64,000 bases of DNA, taken from Diploscapter coronatus. Taxonomy: Eukaryota > Nematoda > Chromadorea > Rhabditida > Rhabditidae. How positions within the stretch are numbered: the stretch's first letter is position 1; every line of letters begins with the position of its first letter. The DNA is taken from NCBI GenBank assembly GCA_964036155.1, contig OZ038422.1, positions 83,661,201 to 83,725,200 on the forward strand. The letters are read 5' to 3'. Positions 22,675-36,500 of this stretch are shown one piece after another. Below the pieces are notes generated by a model. That model saw only the letters and a list, made by a program, of their open reading frames with translations. It made no database searches and was not told the DNA's origin. Made by a program: the position numbers and the translations under genes.

Positions 22675-23895
22675 GCAAACTGCTTCGACTGTAAATGGGC
22701 GCTTAAAGATGGAGAGATTGAGAGGTGTAAAGCCGGTCGAGGTATGGCGCAATGTTTATGAGAAAGAAAGGGCAAAGAGGTGGCAGTGGGGTCTGCTGCA
22801 AGGACTGCTGGAGGCAAACGGAGTTTGTTCGAATGAAAACGACACGCCCCCTCCCTGAGAGCGAGCGGCCGATCGATAAATTGAGAAGGGTAGAGGTCTG
22901 ATGAAGAGAGGAGGGGAAAGGGAGACGCGAGGAAAAGGGAGTGATAGGGGAAAGGGGGACAAAGATAATTGCTGAAGGAAGAATCAAGTCATAATTGGAG
23001 GGGAAATGAATGAATGCATGCATGCCATAGATGAATTGATTTCAGGAATCATAAATAAACACATGTCGCGTAATGAAAGATACAAAAAAAAGTGAAGATA
23101 CAGTATGCTGAAAGACAAGAAAAGGTAATTCATAGCCTAGGACTTGATGAAGTACAGCTTGGAAGAGCATAAGGAAGGCATAAAAAGTGAAATCTGAAGT
23201 GGAGTTAACTTCAAACCTCATGATATGCTCACCTTTTTCATTTTACAACATTCTTGAGCAGAACTCCACAAGTGGCATTCATAAAAAGTGAATGAATTAT
23301 GAGTTCCGGCATTATGACTTTTTAAGGTATTTGCACTAGGCAATGGGGAATTCGCTGCACAATGTGCATTGAACAACCCGAGTTCAACGAAACAACCCTA
23401 ACCTTGCCCTTTCATGTGATATAAATCTTTATTCCCTCCATCCAACGAACATATCGCCCCGACGAAGAGAAGAAGCGAGAATTGAATTGCAAAACCCGTA
23501 TTTATGCGTATCATTCTATAGATAGAATATTTCAACCTCAAAGATTCGGAAGGAGAAATTTCATCCCGAAAAATGTGTATTACCTATCACAGATTATGGA
23601 CATTATTGCAGTAGAATGGTAGAGTTACCGTAAAAATACAAACCGTAATAAAATAGGCAAGTGAAAAAGTCATATTCAGATTTCTAGAAAATCGAGATTT
23701 CAGAAAAAAAAAAGATATGAAATGGAGATAATTTAGAGCGAATGTCGACTTTTCTTATCAGAAATTTCTAGATAATTCTTTCATAAGGAAGCAATAAAGG
23801 AAAAAGAACATGAATAACCTTCGAAAAATCAGATACATATGACATTTGAAACTAAAAAAATTAACTTAAAATGAAAAATGAAAGAAGAATAATCT
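22675..23895. other. Intergenic region upstream of the NHR gene
   Basis: It holds the NHR promoter/5' region and the 3' flank of the rubicon gene. Positions 22760-22990 are GA-rich. A candidate acceptor ATTTACAG lies just upstream of the chosen NHR ATG. No other gene was seen. Confidence 0.45.
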
Positions 23896-26070
23896 TCATA
23901 TTGTTGTCGAAGGGATAAATTGGCCTTCACAGGTGCATTTCTGGGCGAATTTTTTGGCGCATTTGGCATGTGCGAGCGAGGAGCAATTGGCGCATTTGCA
24001 GGATTTCTCCAGTTGGTGGGGGAACAGGGCATCAGATCGATCGGCACACAGAATGCAGGACGGAAGACGACGAATGCATTCCTGGAAATTTGAATTCCTT
24101 CCAAAATTACGATACTCAAACAATTTTTACAAAATTAGTTTTACTCAAGTAAATTAGCCTTCTGTAAAGATCATATTTCAAAGAGGGATTTGTGATGATA
24201 TAGTAGAAAAAGAGAAAATACGTCTTATCCAGGACCTTCGAAAGGATCCCAAGGCTTTCGAGAGTTTTTAAAAAAGAAAAAGTTCAAGGGAAAAATATGT
24301 ACCTGACAAGTTTCGATATGGCATTTTCCATAATAGACAATCGGCTCGAGCAACGTAGCCATGTTCTTGTTGTAGACGCTCTGCAAGTCCGACAGGGAGA
24401 ACAGATCGATCTCCATGATCAAATGCTTCGCTAGCGAGACGAACATCGTTTGCAGACTGGGAAAAATTCGAAATTTCAATAAAAGCCAAAAATTCTCAAT
24501 ATAGAAGCAATAAGATAACGTGAAAGGTAAAAATTAACGACGTTTCACGTATTCCTGCATTTTTTAAATGCAAAATTTTGATAATCTCGAAAAATAAGTC
24601 TCACTTTCCATTTTTGGTGACCGTCTCCTCAGCCAAAGGACACGAGTCGATGAATTCCCACAGAATCGCGATTTTCTTCCGAAGCAAAATCGCATGTTTC
24701 AGAACGCGAATTTTAGAGATCTAAAAAATCATAATTTTATATTTCAGTCGTAGAAAATTTCAAGAAAATGAGGAGAAATTCTACCAACTGCGGTGCAAGG
24801 GTGCCGATATGAATGACGGGCTGGTCTTTCGCTTCTGTCAAAAATCGGAAAGCTCGATCCGAAACTGGGTATTCGCTGAAAAGTTATAAATTTTACGAAT
24901 TAAAAAAGATTCGAACCTGAAATTCCACTGATGCAGAATTTTCGAAGGAATGGTCGACTTCGAGCCCCGATGACAAATCTGACAGTACATTTTGCCGTAA
25001 TACTCGCAAAGTCTGGAATTTAGAAAATCAAAAATAAATATAAATAAAATAAGTAAAAACCTCATCCGTTTCCACATGGCCTTTTCGATTTTGATACCGC
25101 ATTCCGCGCAATGGTAGTCTTGCTCGAGAACTAATATTCGGGGGCTGAAAATAAAAATCATTTTTAAGACAAAGTAAAGAAATACAAAACTCACTTTTCA
25201 TTCTTCAACAGCTCGAATATCCAATTGTCTCGCTGCGATTCGCCTAATTGTAGACTGTCGTGCCTTTCGAATATCTAAATTTTCATTCTTCTGATTTAAA
25301 AAAAAAAAAATGAAATAAACTTTACCGTATCATCCATGGATCTCAATTTATTGAGTGATTCCCGAGTAGCATCGTCTCGGAGAGGATCCAACATTTGGAA
25401 GCTGGAATTTTAAAGATTTTTTTCAGAAAAATAAATTGTAGAAAGAATCCATTAACAAAATCATAACTTTCAATTTTAGACTTACCGATCCAAAACCGAG
25501 TCGATGGTCTGCTTACAGGAGACTTCCTTTGCCTTGTGAATTCGCAGTTCGTCCACCCCTTCCTGAGCACTCAGCACTTCTTCATCTCTAAAATTCTACT
25601 CTTTCAGAAAACAAACTTTGGATTTGTGAAAAGTTCATCAATTTTTCTCAGCATTATTCCGTCTTTAAATGAAATGGGTGGTTTCCAAGAAGTGGTTATT
25701 CTTCCTAAATTTACCGATTGGTATAGAAGACAGAGTTGTCGGCGACGTGGGTTGGCAAGTCGAAATTCTGCGTGAAATTCGGTTCGAGCGAATTGCGATC
25801 GATGCGCTCAGCGTTCATCGCCAACGGAAAGTCTCTGTTCAACTGAAACGACTTTCTTCTTAATTTTTAAAGAAAAAACGAACACTATGAATGAGTCTGG
25901 ACAATTCTGGGTCCTTGGACATTTCATTGTACCAGCGAGCTTCTTCCATTGCGCAAATCGACAACTGAGTGGCGTATATCAGGCGGTTGCACTAAAATTT
26001 GAATATCTAACCATTTTAGAAAAACAAAAAGTAAGGAAAAATAGAGCATTTAGATATTTTACGATAGGGA

Positions 26071-26102
<32 letters not shown>

Positions 26103-26934
26103 TAATAATAATAATAATAATAAAATAAAAAATCAACCTTGCCCACGTCAGCGGAAATCTTCTCGTCTAGTTTGCAGAGTCGCTTGAATTTCGGCAGCAT
26201 TTGCTCCCATTCCATGTGCCTCTTCGACAGATCGGGCAGTTCTGCTGCGTCTGCAGTCGGGTACCACATCGAGGGGGAGCCGAGCTCCTCGATGTCGAAC
26301 GGAGTCGGCTCGAGGGAGGCCAGGGAAATCGTCGAACCGATGATGCTCGAAGAGCATTCACGGGGCAGGAAAGAGTAGACACTGTTCTCTCTGAAAAAAG
26401 GACTGTGTCCGGATCCACGAAACTCTCAGAATCCTTCCTATAGGAACCTCTCAGCTGAAAGAATGTTTTTTTTTACAGGAAGGTTTCAGAGATTCCGCGA
26501 GTTGCGTGGATCCGAGCACGGAATTTGTGAGAGGTTGAGTAGCTTTTTCATAAAAAAAATATACTTATTGTGCTATTTAGCCACTTTCTGAAGATAGGAA
26601 GTGCAAAGAAAAGATAAAGGGCACATCAGGATGAAAATTCACGGAAAAAACCTACTTAGTTTCACATTCGAGTACAAGGTCGTTGTTGATGGCAGGAACA
26701 GGACTAGAAGGAGCACTTTGATATGTCGACATCACTAATTCCTCTTCCGTATTTGAAGATGACAGGCTGAACGAGAAGATGGAAATTGAAAATACGGTAA
26801 ATTTTACCAGTTTTCAAAAAAAAAAAACAACGAAAAAGATACCTCGTGAACGACAATTTGTCGACCTGCACTTCGTCATTGCCATCTGTTTCGTCGTCTT
26901 TTGGCTTCTTCGGTGATTTATTTGACGACAACAT
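23896..26934 (-). CDS. rub-1: Rubicon-family protein (Rubicon-homology zinc-binding domain)
   Basis: Rubicon-homology (RH) domain protein; family members bind RAB7 and restrain autophagosome/endosome maturation. The C-terminal RH domain is well preserved: DYHCAECGIKIEKAMWKRMR, LCEYYGKMYCQICHRG, STIPSKILHQWNF, a helical linker with ILLRKKIAILWEFIDSCPL and LFSLSDLQSVYNKNM, then CIRRLPSCILCADRSDALFP, CKCANCSSLAHAKCAKKF and CTCEG, giving the Cys-rich metal-binding scaffold. The CEYYGKMYC..CH spacing favours Rubicon over the related Def8 and PLEKHM proteins, but these cannot be fully excluded. The N-terminal half is acidic and poorly conserved; no RUN domain was recognised. The ATG at 26934 is preceded 3 bases earlier by TTTTTTCAG, a likely trans-splice site. 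About a dozen exons. Confidence 0.8.
26077..26135. repeat. Poly-A plus (TAA)n microsatellite in rubicon intron
   Basis: A run of about 26 A is followed by about eight AAT/TAA units. Simple-sequence DNA just outside a coding exon; no function inferred. Confidence 0.85.
26403..26521. repeat. Foldback element in rubicon intron
   Basis: The left arm CTGTGTCCGGATCCACGAAA and the inverted right arm CCGTGCTCGGATCCACGCAA, followed by AATCCTTCCT/AGGAAGGTTT, form a long imperfect hairpin with a short loop. Confidence 0.6.
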
Positions 26935-27084
26935 CGGCTGAAAAAACACGAATTTTGAAAAAAAAAAAAAAAACGGAGAAAAAGCAAGCGCCTTAAATAT
27001 GATACTGCAAAAATGCTCGAATACAAAATCGATATTCAGCTCCAAAATTGCCCGCGAATTTGAACGTGATTTTTTCTTCGGGGA

Positions 27085-27231
27085 CGTTCATACTTAGTTG
27101 CAATGCAACTTGCGATTTGCAACTAGCTTGAAATAGCATGAGAAATCAAGAGAACAAAAAAAAGATTCAATTGCACTCTCTTCATTTCTCATGCTATTTC
27201 GGACGAGTTGCAATGAAACTAAGTAGGAACG
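27085..27231. repeat. Foldback element upstream of cpna-1
   Basis: CGTTCATACTTAGTTGCAAT pairs with ATGAAACTAAGTAGGAACG, and GAAATAGCATGAGAAAT pairs with ATTTCTCATGCTATTTC (perfect 17 bp). It lies in the 0.6-kb spacer between the divergent rubicon and cpna-1 starts. Confidence 0.7.
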
Positions 27232-27561
27232 GGCCCTAGGAGTTTTTTGTTTTATTTTTTATTTCATTTTTTGTTCGTTTTCGATTTTCTGCCCCGTCGA
27301 ATTCGATAATTTCTCGTAGTTTATGAATCGCACGAAATTCGATATCTCGTGACGTTTATTACAGTCGAGACCGAAAGAAGCTAGAAATTCGCTCTGATCT
27401 TCATCAGATTTTCCCAAATTTATGCTTTTTTTTTTCGAAATTTTTCAAAAAACCGTAATCCTACATCCAAAATTGCAGTATTTTTGACACCAAGCTACTC
27501 TTAGCGTGTATTTTCTACTAGTTTTACAAGAATGTCAGCAAAATTGTCAGTCTAGCTCAGA

Positions 27562-30500
27562 ATGATTCTCGTTTCCTACGTGTTTTTCGTGTGGCATTTT
27601 TTGTTTGTGTCAAAGTCAAATGCAGAGGTAAGTTTTCGGAGTTTGCATGGGAGCTTCTACCTGAGATGAAGCTGAAAGGTAAAGAAAGGGGGATCCAGCA
27701 AAGAGAAGGGAGGGGAAAGGATTGAGGGCGGCTGGCTGCAAGGCAAGCATATCAAGAAGCGAGACAACTGATGCTATTAGAGATAGTGGGATATGAAGAG
27801 GAGGAAAAGAACAAAGATAACGAACTAGAGAATATGAAGATAAAGAGCGATAAGAAGAGATTAAGCCGCCGGGCGACCTCGGAGCCGAGATTCAGCAGAA
27901 ATCAGTCAATGGCAGTCCGATTCCAAGCCCTATCAGTTCGTTTTTCTGTTTATCCACTCCTCTATTCGGTTTAGTTATTTCGGCTCCTCACTTCCGTCAT
28001 CCACATTCTTCATCATCTCATGTCACTCTAGAGAGCCTAGGTCAAAGTAACTTTGATAGGGAAAAAGTTATCGATTGTGTCTGGAAAGTGAATCCATTTT
28101 CTTATGCTCCACTAAAACAGGCTTCTTGATCTTCGTCTAAGTTTGAAGGACATGATCAGATACGGTATTGAGAATGTTTATCTTTGCATTGACTTCATTT
28201 TTTAAGTTTTTTTCTTTCTTTTTCTCTAATATTTGCTGAAGTTTTACTCTATTTTTCCATTTTAGTATCTTATAAAATCGCTTTATAATTTCGATGATTT
28301 TTCTGCCCGGAGTTCTGCAATCTTCCGTTTCCGATCTGATGATCCAAGTGTCCGATGGATTAATTGACTTGGATTGCATTCCATCTTCCATCTCTACCTG
28401 CTCGTGGATATTCAATATTCCTCATTTTATGCCTTCCTACACTGCTTCCGCAACTGTCATTCTTCCTTTCCTTACTTACCTTGTAATTTTCTCTCGCTCG
28501 TCGTCACTCTTCAGTATTTCTTTCGTCAATTTCCTTGCTTCATTTTCTTCAGCTGCTTTTTATGCGTTTTCTCGAATTACCTCTTGCTCATTTCTACTTG
28601 AACTTTTTCGCCTTCAACATGCTTTTCCAAATCTTTCTTCTCTCGTTTTGCCGTGAACTTTTCGAATTTACGAGCTTCTTGCAGGCGGCTTTCGGCATAT
28701 CGCTTATCGATTCGACAGAGTTCGACTCACTAAATCAAATCTTATTCTTTTTCTTTTCTTTCAAGACTTTGCCACTCATCTCTGCATTTTCATTCGGTAG
28801 ATTTTCTTTACGACTTGAATCAGTTATGGCTTTGTATAATTGAAAAAAGCTTTGAATATAATCTGAACAGGATTCCTGTTTCTGCCATTTTTGAAAATTT
28901 GTATCTTTCCAGAACTTGTTGAGTGCAAATATGATACTGATTATGATGAAGCTCAACCGCGATATCTACTTTTAGCGCATTATTTTCACTATTTTCCTCA
29001 AGCTTGACATGCCGTATGTTCGTTCTTCCCTCTTTTCATCACTCTGTGTCACCTTTTTATTGCATGATCTTCTTCTTCCTATTCCTCTTTCCTTTCTCCT
29101 TGCTCCAGCTTTGCCTATTGATTCTTACAATCTCGTTCTCAAATTCGTCTATCAGCTGCATTTCATGAGATGAGACAATTAGCATTGGGATAAGCAGATA
29201 TCGGAGATCTTATCATTCGATATTATCTTTCATACGCGCGTCAACTTTACCACTTCATTTTTGAATACTGTAGCCTTTCTGCTTCTCTTTACCATGTTCT
29301 TCATATACACGCAAATCGCATGTTTCCATTTTTGAAAAACCGTGTTCCTTCTTCAATTTTATCCGCCATCGTAAAAGATTTGAGAAAAGTAATACCGCAA
29401 AATTTTAACGAATATGTATATTTGGGCCAATGAAAGAGTAATAGCTTACTCATAAAGCATAGGGTAGGAGTTTAATAATAGAATATTGGATATCAAACTT
29501 TTCAGCTCAGAAAATTCGTATAATTCCTAGCTTTTTTGTCGGTACTACTTTTATTAGTTCCCTCGTAAAATATCGAATTTTCCCGTATCTTTTGAACTTG
29601 AACTTTACAGGAGTCCGGTAGAAAAGAAGAAAGGATGGTGTTCGATCCGAAGCTGGGATACGACCCGGATGAGTGGGAGGAGTGTTCCGACCCCGAGCAC
29701 TTCCTCATCTTCTCCACGTTCACGAGGATCGTCCTTGCAACCGCTGCAGTCACTTTCGCCTACTTCTTCTTTAAAATGGTCGATGACAACAAAAACAAGG
29801 GCAAGAAGAAAGAGGTAAGCTGAGTTTTGGGAAAAAGACGAATCTATGATGATCTTCTAAATCCATTCCAACGATTGGTTGAAGTTGAAAATATCGATGT
29901 CGAGTTTTTTACTACAAGAAAATCATCTTTCTTTTCTGCATTGGGAAAGTGATTCTTTTCTCGTTTTTTTCTTCTTTATTTTAGACAAAAATTAGATTTT
30001 TTCCTATGTCTGCTACGTCTTTAAAATATTCATCGTTTGAAACAATGGTAAAATTGTGGTATTTTGAGGAAGAAGAAGAAGCCCATCAGGTAGAGGGCAC
30101 GAGCGGTCTGAGCGTGCTGAAGGAGGCGGCCAAGAAATTAGAGCAACTGGTCGCTCCCTCCACGAGCGAGAAGCCTTTCCATCAGCAGATGACTCCCACT
30201 TCTGTCGAGGAACTCGTCAATGAGGCCAAACAGTACATGGATGGTGAGTGAATTTTCGCAAAAGTTTAAAAGGAAAACACTAGGGAGGGAACAGATCTAG
30301 GCAGACTTTCATTCAGATTGAAGAAAAATAAAGGGACACTGCGATTGCGTTATGCGAACATTTTATGCTTCATAAGAATTAGAGGGCACTGCGTGTATAG
30401 CCAACCTGACTGGAGTTCTTCTACTTGAGTTTGTTAGGGAGAGAAGAAATCATAAAATTGAAAGGAAGTTATTTGTTCAGCATGTTTGTATTCTGTTAGC

Positions 30501-33500
30501 AAATTAAAAAGGCATAAAGATTGATGGAAATTTCAAAAAGGAAACTATTGTTTCAGAGTCTGCATCCGCGGTGAGAGAACCGTCTCCTCGCCCCTTCATG
30601 GCGAATCTCTCCGAGAGTCTGCAGTCGGTTCCCGGTAAGGCCATGGAATTCATGTCCAGTCTCATGCCAGAGAGCAAAACTCCAGGTACTTTTTAAACCA
30701 AGTTTTCTCTGATAAAATCGAGGAAGATAATCCTTTTTCAATCAGTTTTTTTATTTCCAGAACCAGTGCACGCCACAGAAGAATCATTTAGGCATATGCT
30801 TTCCTCTGTCGATGAACATTTCAATCAGGTTCGTTAAAATTCGCCTTTCTCGTTTTAGAGCATTTTATCCCCGACTTTATTTTGTTCAATAAATCTATCC
30901 ATTCCATGCCGACTCCTATCATTCAGTTCTTCATAAGTTTCAAAATTCCCGCCATTTTAGTTTTATTCCCCTCATTTTACAGGTTGCCAAAGATGTGCAG
31001 AAGAGTCTGGACGAAACGCGTCTTCCTGATTCTGAAGGAATTTCTGCAAAATTGGACGACGCCCAGAAAGAGCAGGTAGAATTGAAGTCGTCCATCCGAG
31101 TACCGGAAATTGTCGAGACTTCTCCCGAGCAACTTGCTCAACCTGACAAATCTGCACATAATCATCCCGAGCATGCACCACAGTCTGCCCCATCCGAATC
31201 CTTCAACGATGCTTTCCTCGAGTTAGACGAGCCTGTAATCGCCGAGGGAATACCGGTTCGCATAAAATGACTTGCATGAATGAAAACCCCTATCCTTGAT
31301 TTATCAAACCTGAAGTAATTCTAAACATCTAAAATGAATGTTTCTGGAACAGAAATGGAGCAGGAATGAGATTTTCTAAAAAAAATGATATTTCATTCCA
31401 TTCTTGTTTCAAAGCATCGATTGAAAGACGATTTCCCATAGTTAACTCGCAGTTTCAGATGACAGACTCAGCTCGAGAGGAGCAGCTGCGAAGAATTCTC
31501 CAACAAAAACAACAACAGGCAGCCCAAGCCCTGCAAGGACTGCAGCAACACCCATCTGTAAGGGGAACGAATGAATGCAAATTTGAAATGACACTGAACG
31601 ACTTTCAAAAAATAATGAAAGGAAATCCAGTCACTATCTATTAAGAATCTTGTCGTCATTTTCAAATTACCGATTGAATAGCATGAATTATTGCATGATT
31701 CAGATTGCACAGCATCAGCAAGTTCCTGAAATTGTTCTCCAACAACAACGACAGTTAATTGAGCAGTTGCAGCGACAGGGCGTGAGTATTTTTGCATCCT
31801 TCTTTTCTAAAATTATAGCATTTCCTCTTTAATCTCACTAAGGTTCAATATACTTTTCCCAAAATTTTCAACGAAATTTCATAATCTAATTATTTCTTGA
31901 GCTTTGAAATTACTGATGAACCATTATGAAAATGAATAAATTAGCTAAAATCCCGTAATTTGCTTGAAGGTCCCACCCCATCTAATCGCTCAATACCAAG
32001 AGGCTATGGCAGCTCAGCAACGCTCTCAACTAGCTCAACGACAGCAAGCAGCTGGAATGTCTCCACTCGACATTCAGGAGCAGATGATCGCTGAGCAGCA
32101 GAGATTGCAGGCTGTAATCATCTTTTCGCATTTATCAATTTTTCTTCTTCTATAAAAAATCGCATGATCCTCACTACTTTTGAATGGGAATAAATATGAC
32201 TTCCTCTTCTTCTTCAAAAACTCGCGGTTATTATAGTCTTCTCAAGAAAAGAAAGATTTTTTGGTAAACTCATTCAATTAGAAGCTAAATTGAGTGAATT
32301 TTTAAAAGTGTTAAAGATATGATAAAAATTCTATTTCTGAAGATCATCTTCTATTTTCAGCTGGCAGCCGACGTGCAGGCTCGCAGACTTCATCCGGACG
32401 CCCAGAACAGGGAGAAACGCTTGTCGTCAGAGTAGGAAATTAGAATTTCCACAAAAATGAGGGACGAATTTTCAGTGATGAGAAGGCACTGCTGGTCTGG
32501 GAATTGGAGAGGCAGCAGCTCGAAGCGGATCGACTTAGGAAGTTGCAGGATAGGGAGGTTAGTTATCTTTATCTTATAGTTTTTTATCTTCGAAATAATT
32601 TTGAAAAACGCGTTACTGTGTATCTGTAAATGTAAGCGTATATTCCAAATTGTAAATTGTCATGTTAATTGAAATGCTTTATTTTATATTTTGTTATTCC
32701 ATTATTTGAGTGCAAATTTCTACGTCGTTGCAAGCGTTCTTTCATAGGATTGGATATCAGATTCGGCATGCATGATGTGTCATTCTTGGTTCAAACAATT
32801 GCTTGATGAAACTTCAGGTTGGCGGCGACGATGCCTCAGATTTGACAGGCACTTCGTCTCGAGTTCTCGAGCAACTTCTGCCTGGATCACACATTTCCTA
32901 CCACAGCACTTCGCCTGAGGAAGATCCGGAAATGCTCAAGTAAGGGAATTATTGTCATTTCGAGCTTTATGATTTGATATAGTATAAAGGAAAGACATTC
33001 GAATAGAAAGTAAATTTTCCATTTTATCTCATGTCATTATGTCATCAAGTTTTCACGAGCATTCGTTTTGAAAGCGATTTTGATGTCATTCAAATTTCAG
33101 ACCATTCGATACCCCGCAGGCAAGACGACCGGAGCCGAAACTCGAGCAGAAATTGTTGAGCGAAATCGATCAATTGGCAGGAGCTGCACACGATTTGACC
33201 CTCAAACGCGAAAGGTACGGCAATTTGTAAAAATTTATTTGAATTTTTTCACTATTTTTCTTACTTTTTGCTGATATTCGATGGGCTCAAGGATAATTAT
33301 TTATCATTTACAAACGAACGAAAACACAGAAACAAGCACTATCAACTTTGTATGTGCGTCATCACAAAATAGAAACCCGTGAAGATAAATGAAATTAGGA
33401 GATCATAGGCCTGAATAAGTTCTCGGGAAACGATGAAAGTTGGTACACAAAATGTGACTAGAAATTGGAAAAGTTGCCTAATTTATATTGAGACATTTAC

Positions 33501-36500
33501 TGTTGACTGATTCAAAAACTATTCTTCTACTCTTTTTTCTGTAAATTAAAAAAAATTCAATCGACGGTAAATTAGCATAACTATCAGTCATCAAAAATGC
33601 TTTCACTATCGAGCACAGTTTGAGAAGTTTTCAATTGACTTTCGAATTGGGAATTTCCATTTGTTTGGGAAGTTAGTTCTCTTCGAGATGATGCCTGTTT
33701 GGCTTGAGTTCTTCGCTTCACGAAGAATAACAACATCAATAATGTTCCTTGAGATCCGAGAACTATCGTGAAGATGTAATTCCAAGCCGTTGCGCCAGGC
33801 TTGAATAGGGTGAAGTATTGTAGAACCTAAATCAATTTTTGAGAGGATAGTGAGTTTTCAGAGAAATGGACTTGTCTTTTTTTATTTCCAAAAATGTTGA
33901 AGCAATCGAGTTTGACTTACCCAGGGAGTTCCTAGAGTTATCTGCATCATTAGAAGCGCGAGCAACTTTGTTCTCATCGCCTGAGTTTTCTTTTTGCCCT
34001 AAATTTGAACTTTTTGCGTGATAAATTTTGAATTGAATCTTACCGCTCTGCTGAATTTCCTATCCCTTCCAAATAACCGATAGGAGATGAAGATTGAACA
34101 GACAAGAGCATTGACAACCAGGATTGACAAGGGGATGACAATGGCAAAGACAACGCTGTCAGGTCGCACCCAGCAGAAGCCGTCTTGACGGTTGAAGAAT
34201 TGGGTGAAAGAGAAGAGAATTATAGCGATTAAAAATGGAATTACTGAATTTGTATAGTTTCCTAATTTTTTTGTATAATATTTCGAGCTTACGTAAACTA
34301 ACGGTGATCACGCACATCGGCCTGAGAAATATTCGCAGTAGTGGCATTATTATGTGAGGTAGAAACATGGAGACTGTTCGTAGGGCTTGGAAGATGGTCA
34401 GAATTATTGACCTGAAGATTAGTTTTGTAAGAAATTAAATTTTTGAAAGCTTACGATAACAATAGACAATATGCAATTGCGGCTACGGCCTGACAAGCAC
34501 TTCCAGCCACATCTTGGTTCGAAAATACCGTGAATGTGAAGTAGAAAGCAAGCAAAGTTCCATTGTAAGCCAGAGAAATTGGATCTCTTTTCGGAGTGAA
34601 ATAGCCATTCAGAAATCGAACGGGTTTAGAACTTCCGAGGGTGTCAACACTGAAATATCAATTTGATTGAGAAGTTGGAAAGCAACAATTTTTTACTATG
34701 CGCTGAAATTGATGAAGAACACGAATGCTAGCGATACAATCGACAGTCCATTGGCGACGTAACCGATGATTTCTAGAGTCTTGCTGCAAACTTGAGCGTC
34801 GTTTGGAGAAGAGTCCTGGAAGACGTTTGGTTGATGGTTTTCTATAACTCTCGACCGAAACAAGGTCGATCTTCATCGTAAACTCGAAAATTTCCAAATG
34901 ATAACATGCAGAGCAGTTTAAAATGAGTTGAAATTCAACTTTGTTTCGATCAGAGGAAAAAATTTCAACCCATACTACGATCATGGAGAAGTCAGTCAGA
35001 TGGCTGCAATATGCTACGAGCATCCCATTCTGCATTTTCGTATCGCAGTGATTCGTCTTCGCCCACATTGCATTTTCGGTATCCCACCATGAAACGATGA
35101 ATGATCCGTGCAAAGGTTGAAGCAACTGAAATCTCAATTGAAATATTTTGGAGATCTATAATTTAACTTGCATTTGAAACGTTGAACTGCAAAATTCCAG
35201 TAGCATGGCTATCATCATCAGCTCTAGAAACAATCTGACCATCTTTAATTATAGTCCCTGTCATTACAGGGGTTGCTTCAGGAATGGAATATTGACGAGT
35301 GCAGAGATCGAACACTAAAGATTTCCTCCTATCAAAGAAAACTGATTGAAGTTGAAACTACTTGTGCTATCAGCGTAATTGTCCGCAGCCCTGTTTGTGT
35401 ATCGCCAGGAGTGTTGATGCTCACTCAAAGAATTACCACTGCTTGATAATTGACCTCCATTTCGTTGTGACAATGGAACACTTGTGCTGTATTGACGATA
35501 GGTTAGATTTCCAACGAATAAATTACGATTTCGATATATTGCAAAGAAAGTATGAGTTCCTGAAAGGACATTTATCTCTTCAACAAGTTTTAAAATTTAC
35601 CTTCTGAATTTCCTTCTTTGCAGTAGGGTGTTAAATTTATTCGAATACTGTTCAGCTTTTGTTGAAATGTACCATTAAGTGGGAGAAATCCCAAAGATCC
35701 CATATCAGCCAAACCGTCATCAAGATTCAACTGGCTCTGAAAGATCAAATTGTTAGAAAAATAAAGTAAAAATTTTGCTAAAATTTATCAACACCTACTG
35801 TGCACATTCTTCGATGTCCGAAAAATCCGAAATTCACTCCCTTCAGATACGTTATTCTTTTTGCAGTGTCTGCGTTGATCATCATGCTTCTCAAAGCGTC
35901 GAGGACTCTAAAGCTATTCGTTTTCTCTTGAATAAAATTGAACAATTTAACATTTTATTAGAAGAGTTACTTGATCTCCACTGTGATTCATTCGCCCAAA
36001 GTGTATTGTCCAAATTATTCAAAATTAAATTCGTGTGCTAAATCTGTGATGTTCATAAAAATGTTTAGAACAAAATGAACCTCTTCCGTAATGTTGAAAA
36101 CGTTTGAAGCTTTGTGCAGAATCGTTGCAATATCACTGATTTGATGTGACACAAGCTTATTTCGTTCTTGTGAGTAAGACATTGTTTGGGAGAGGATTAA
36201 TTCGACGTTTGATATTGACATCGTTTCCTAAAATGATATCATTTTATGGTGACAATGATTTTAGACCATAATCATTTCTTTCAAGAGAGATGATTAGTAA
36301 TGTAATTGAATAAAAATTACAAGTCTGCATATTCTTTGGAGAAAAAATTACGTGTTAAAAACCTTACATTTGCTAGTTGATCCAAGGAAGGATATCCTGA
36401 AGTTGTCGAGGGTAATAACGACGTTGTCGAGGGTAATAGAGAAGTTGTCGAAGGTACTAGCGAAATCGTTCCTGTTGAAGAAGTAAGATTATCCGTGCTT

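Noticed and set aside
22462..22752. Extension of the NHR start to 22752
   Set aside because: The frame is open there but begins at TTG; the first ATG in frame is at 22674, close to an acceptor-like ATTTACAG.
28294..28656. 120-codon plus-strand ORF that looks like a membrane protein
   Set aside because: It is the antisense of the Lys/Glu-rich coiled-coil remnant; the complement of AAA/GAA-rich codons reads as Phe/Leu/Ser.
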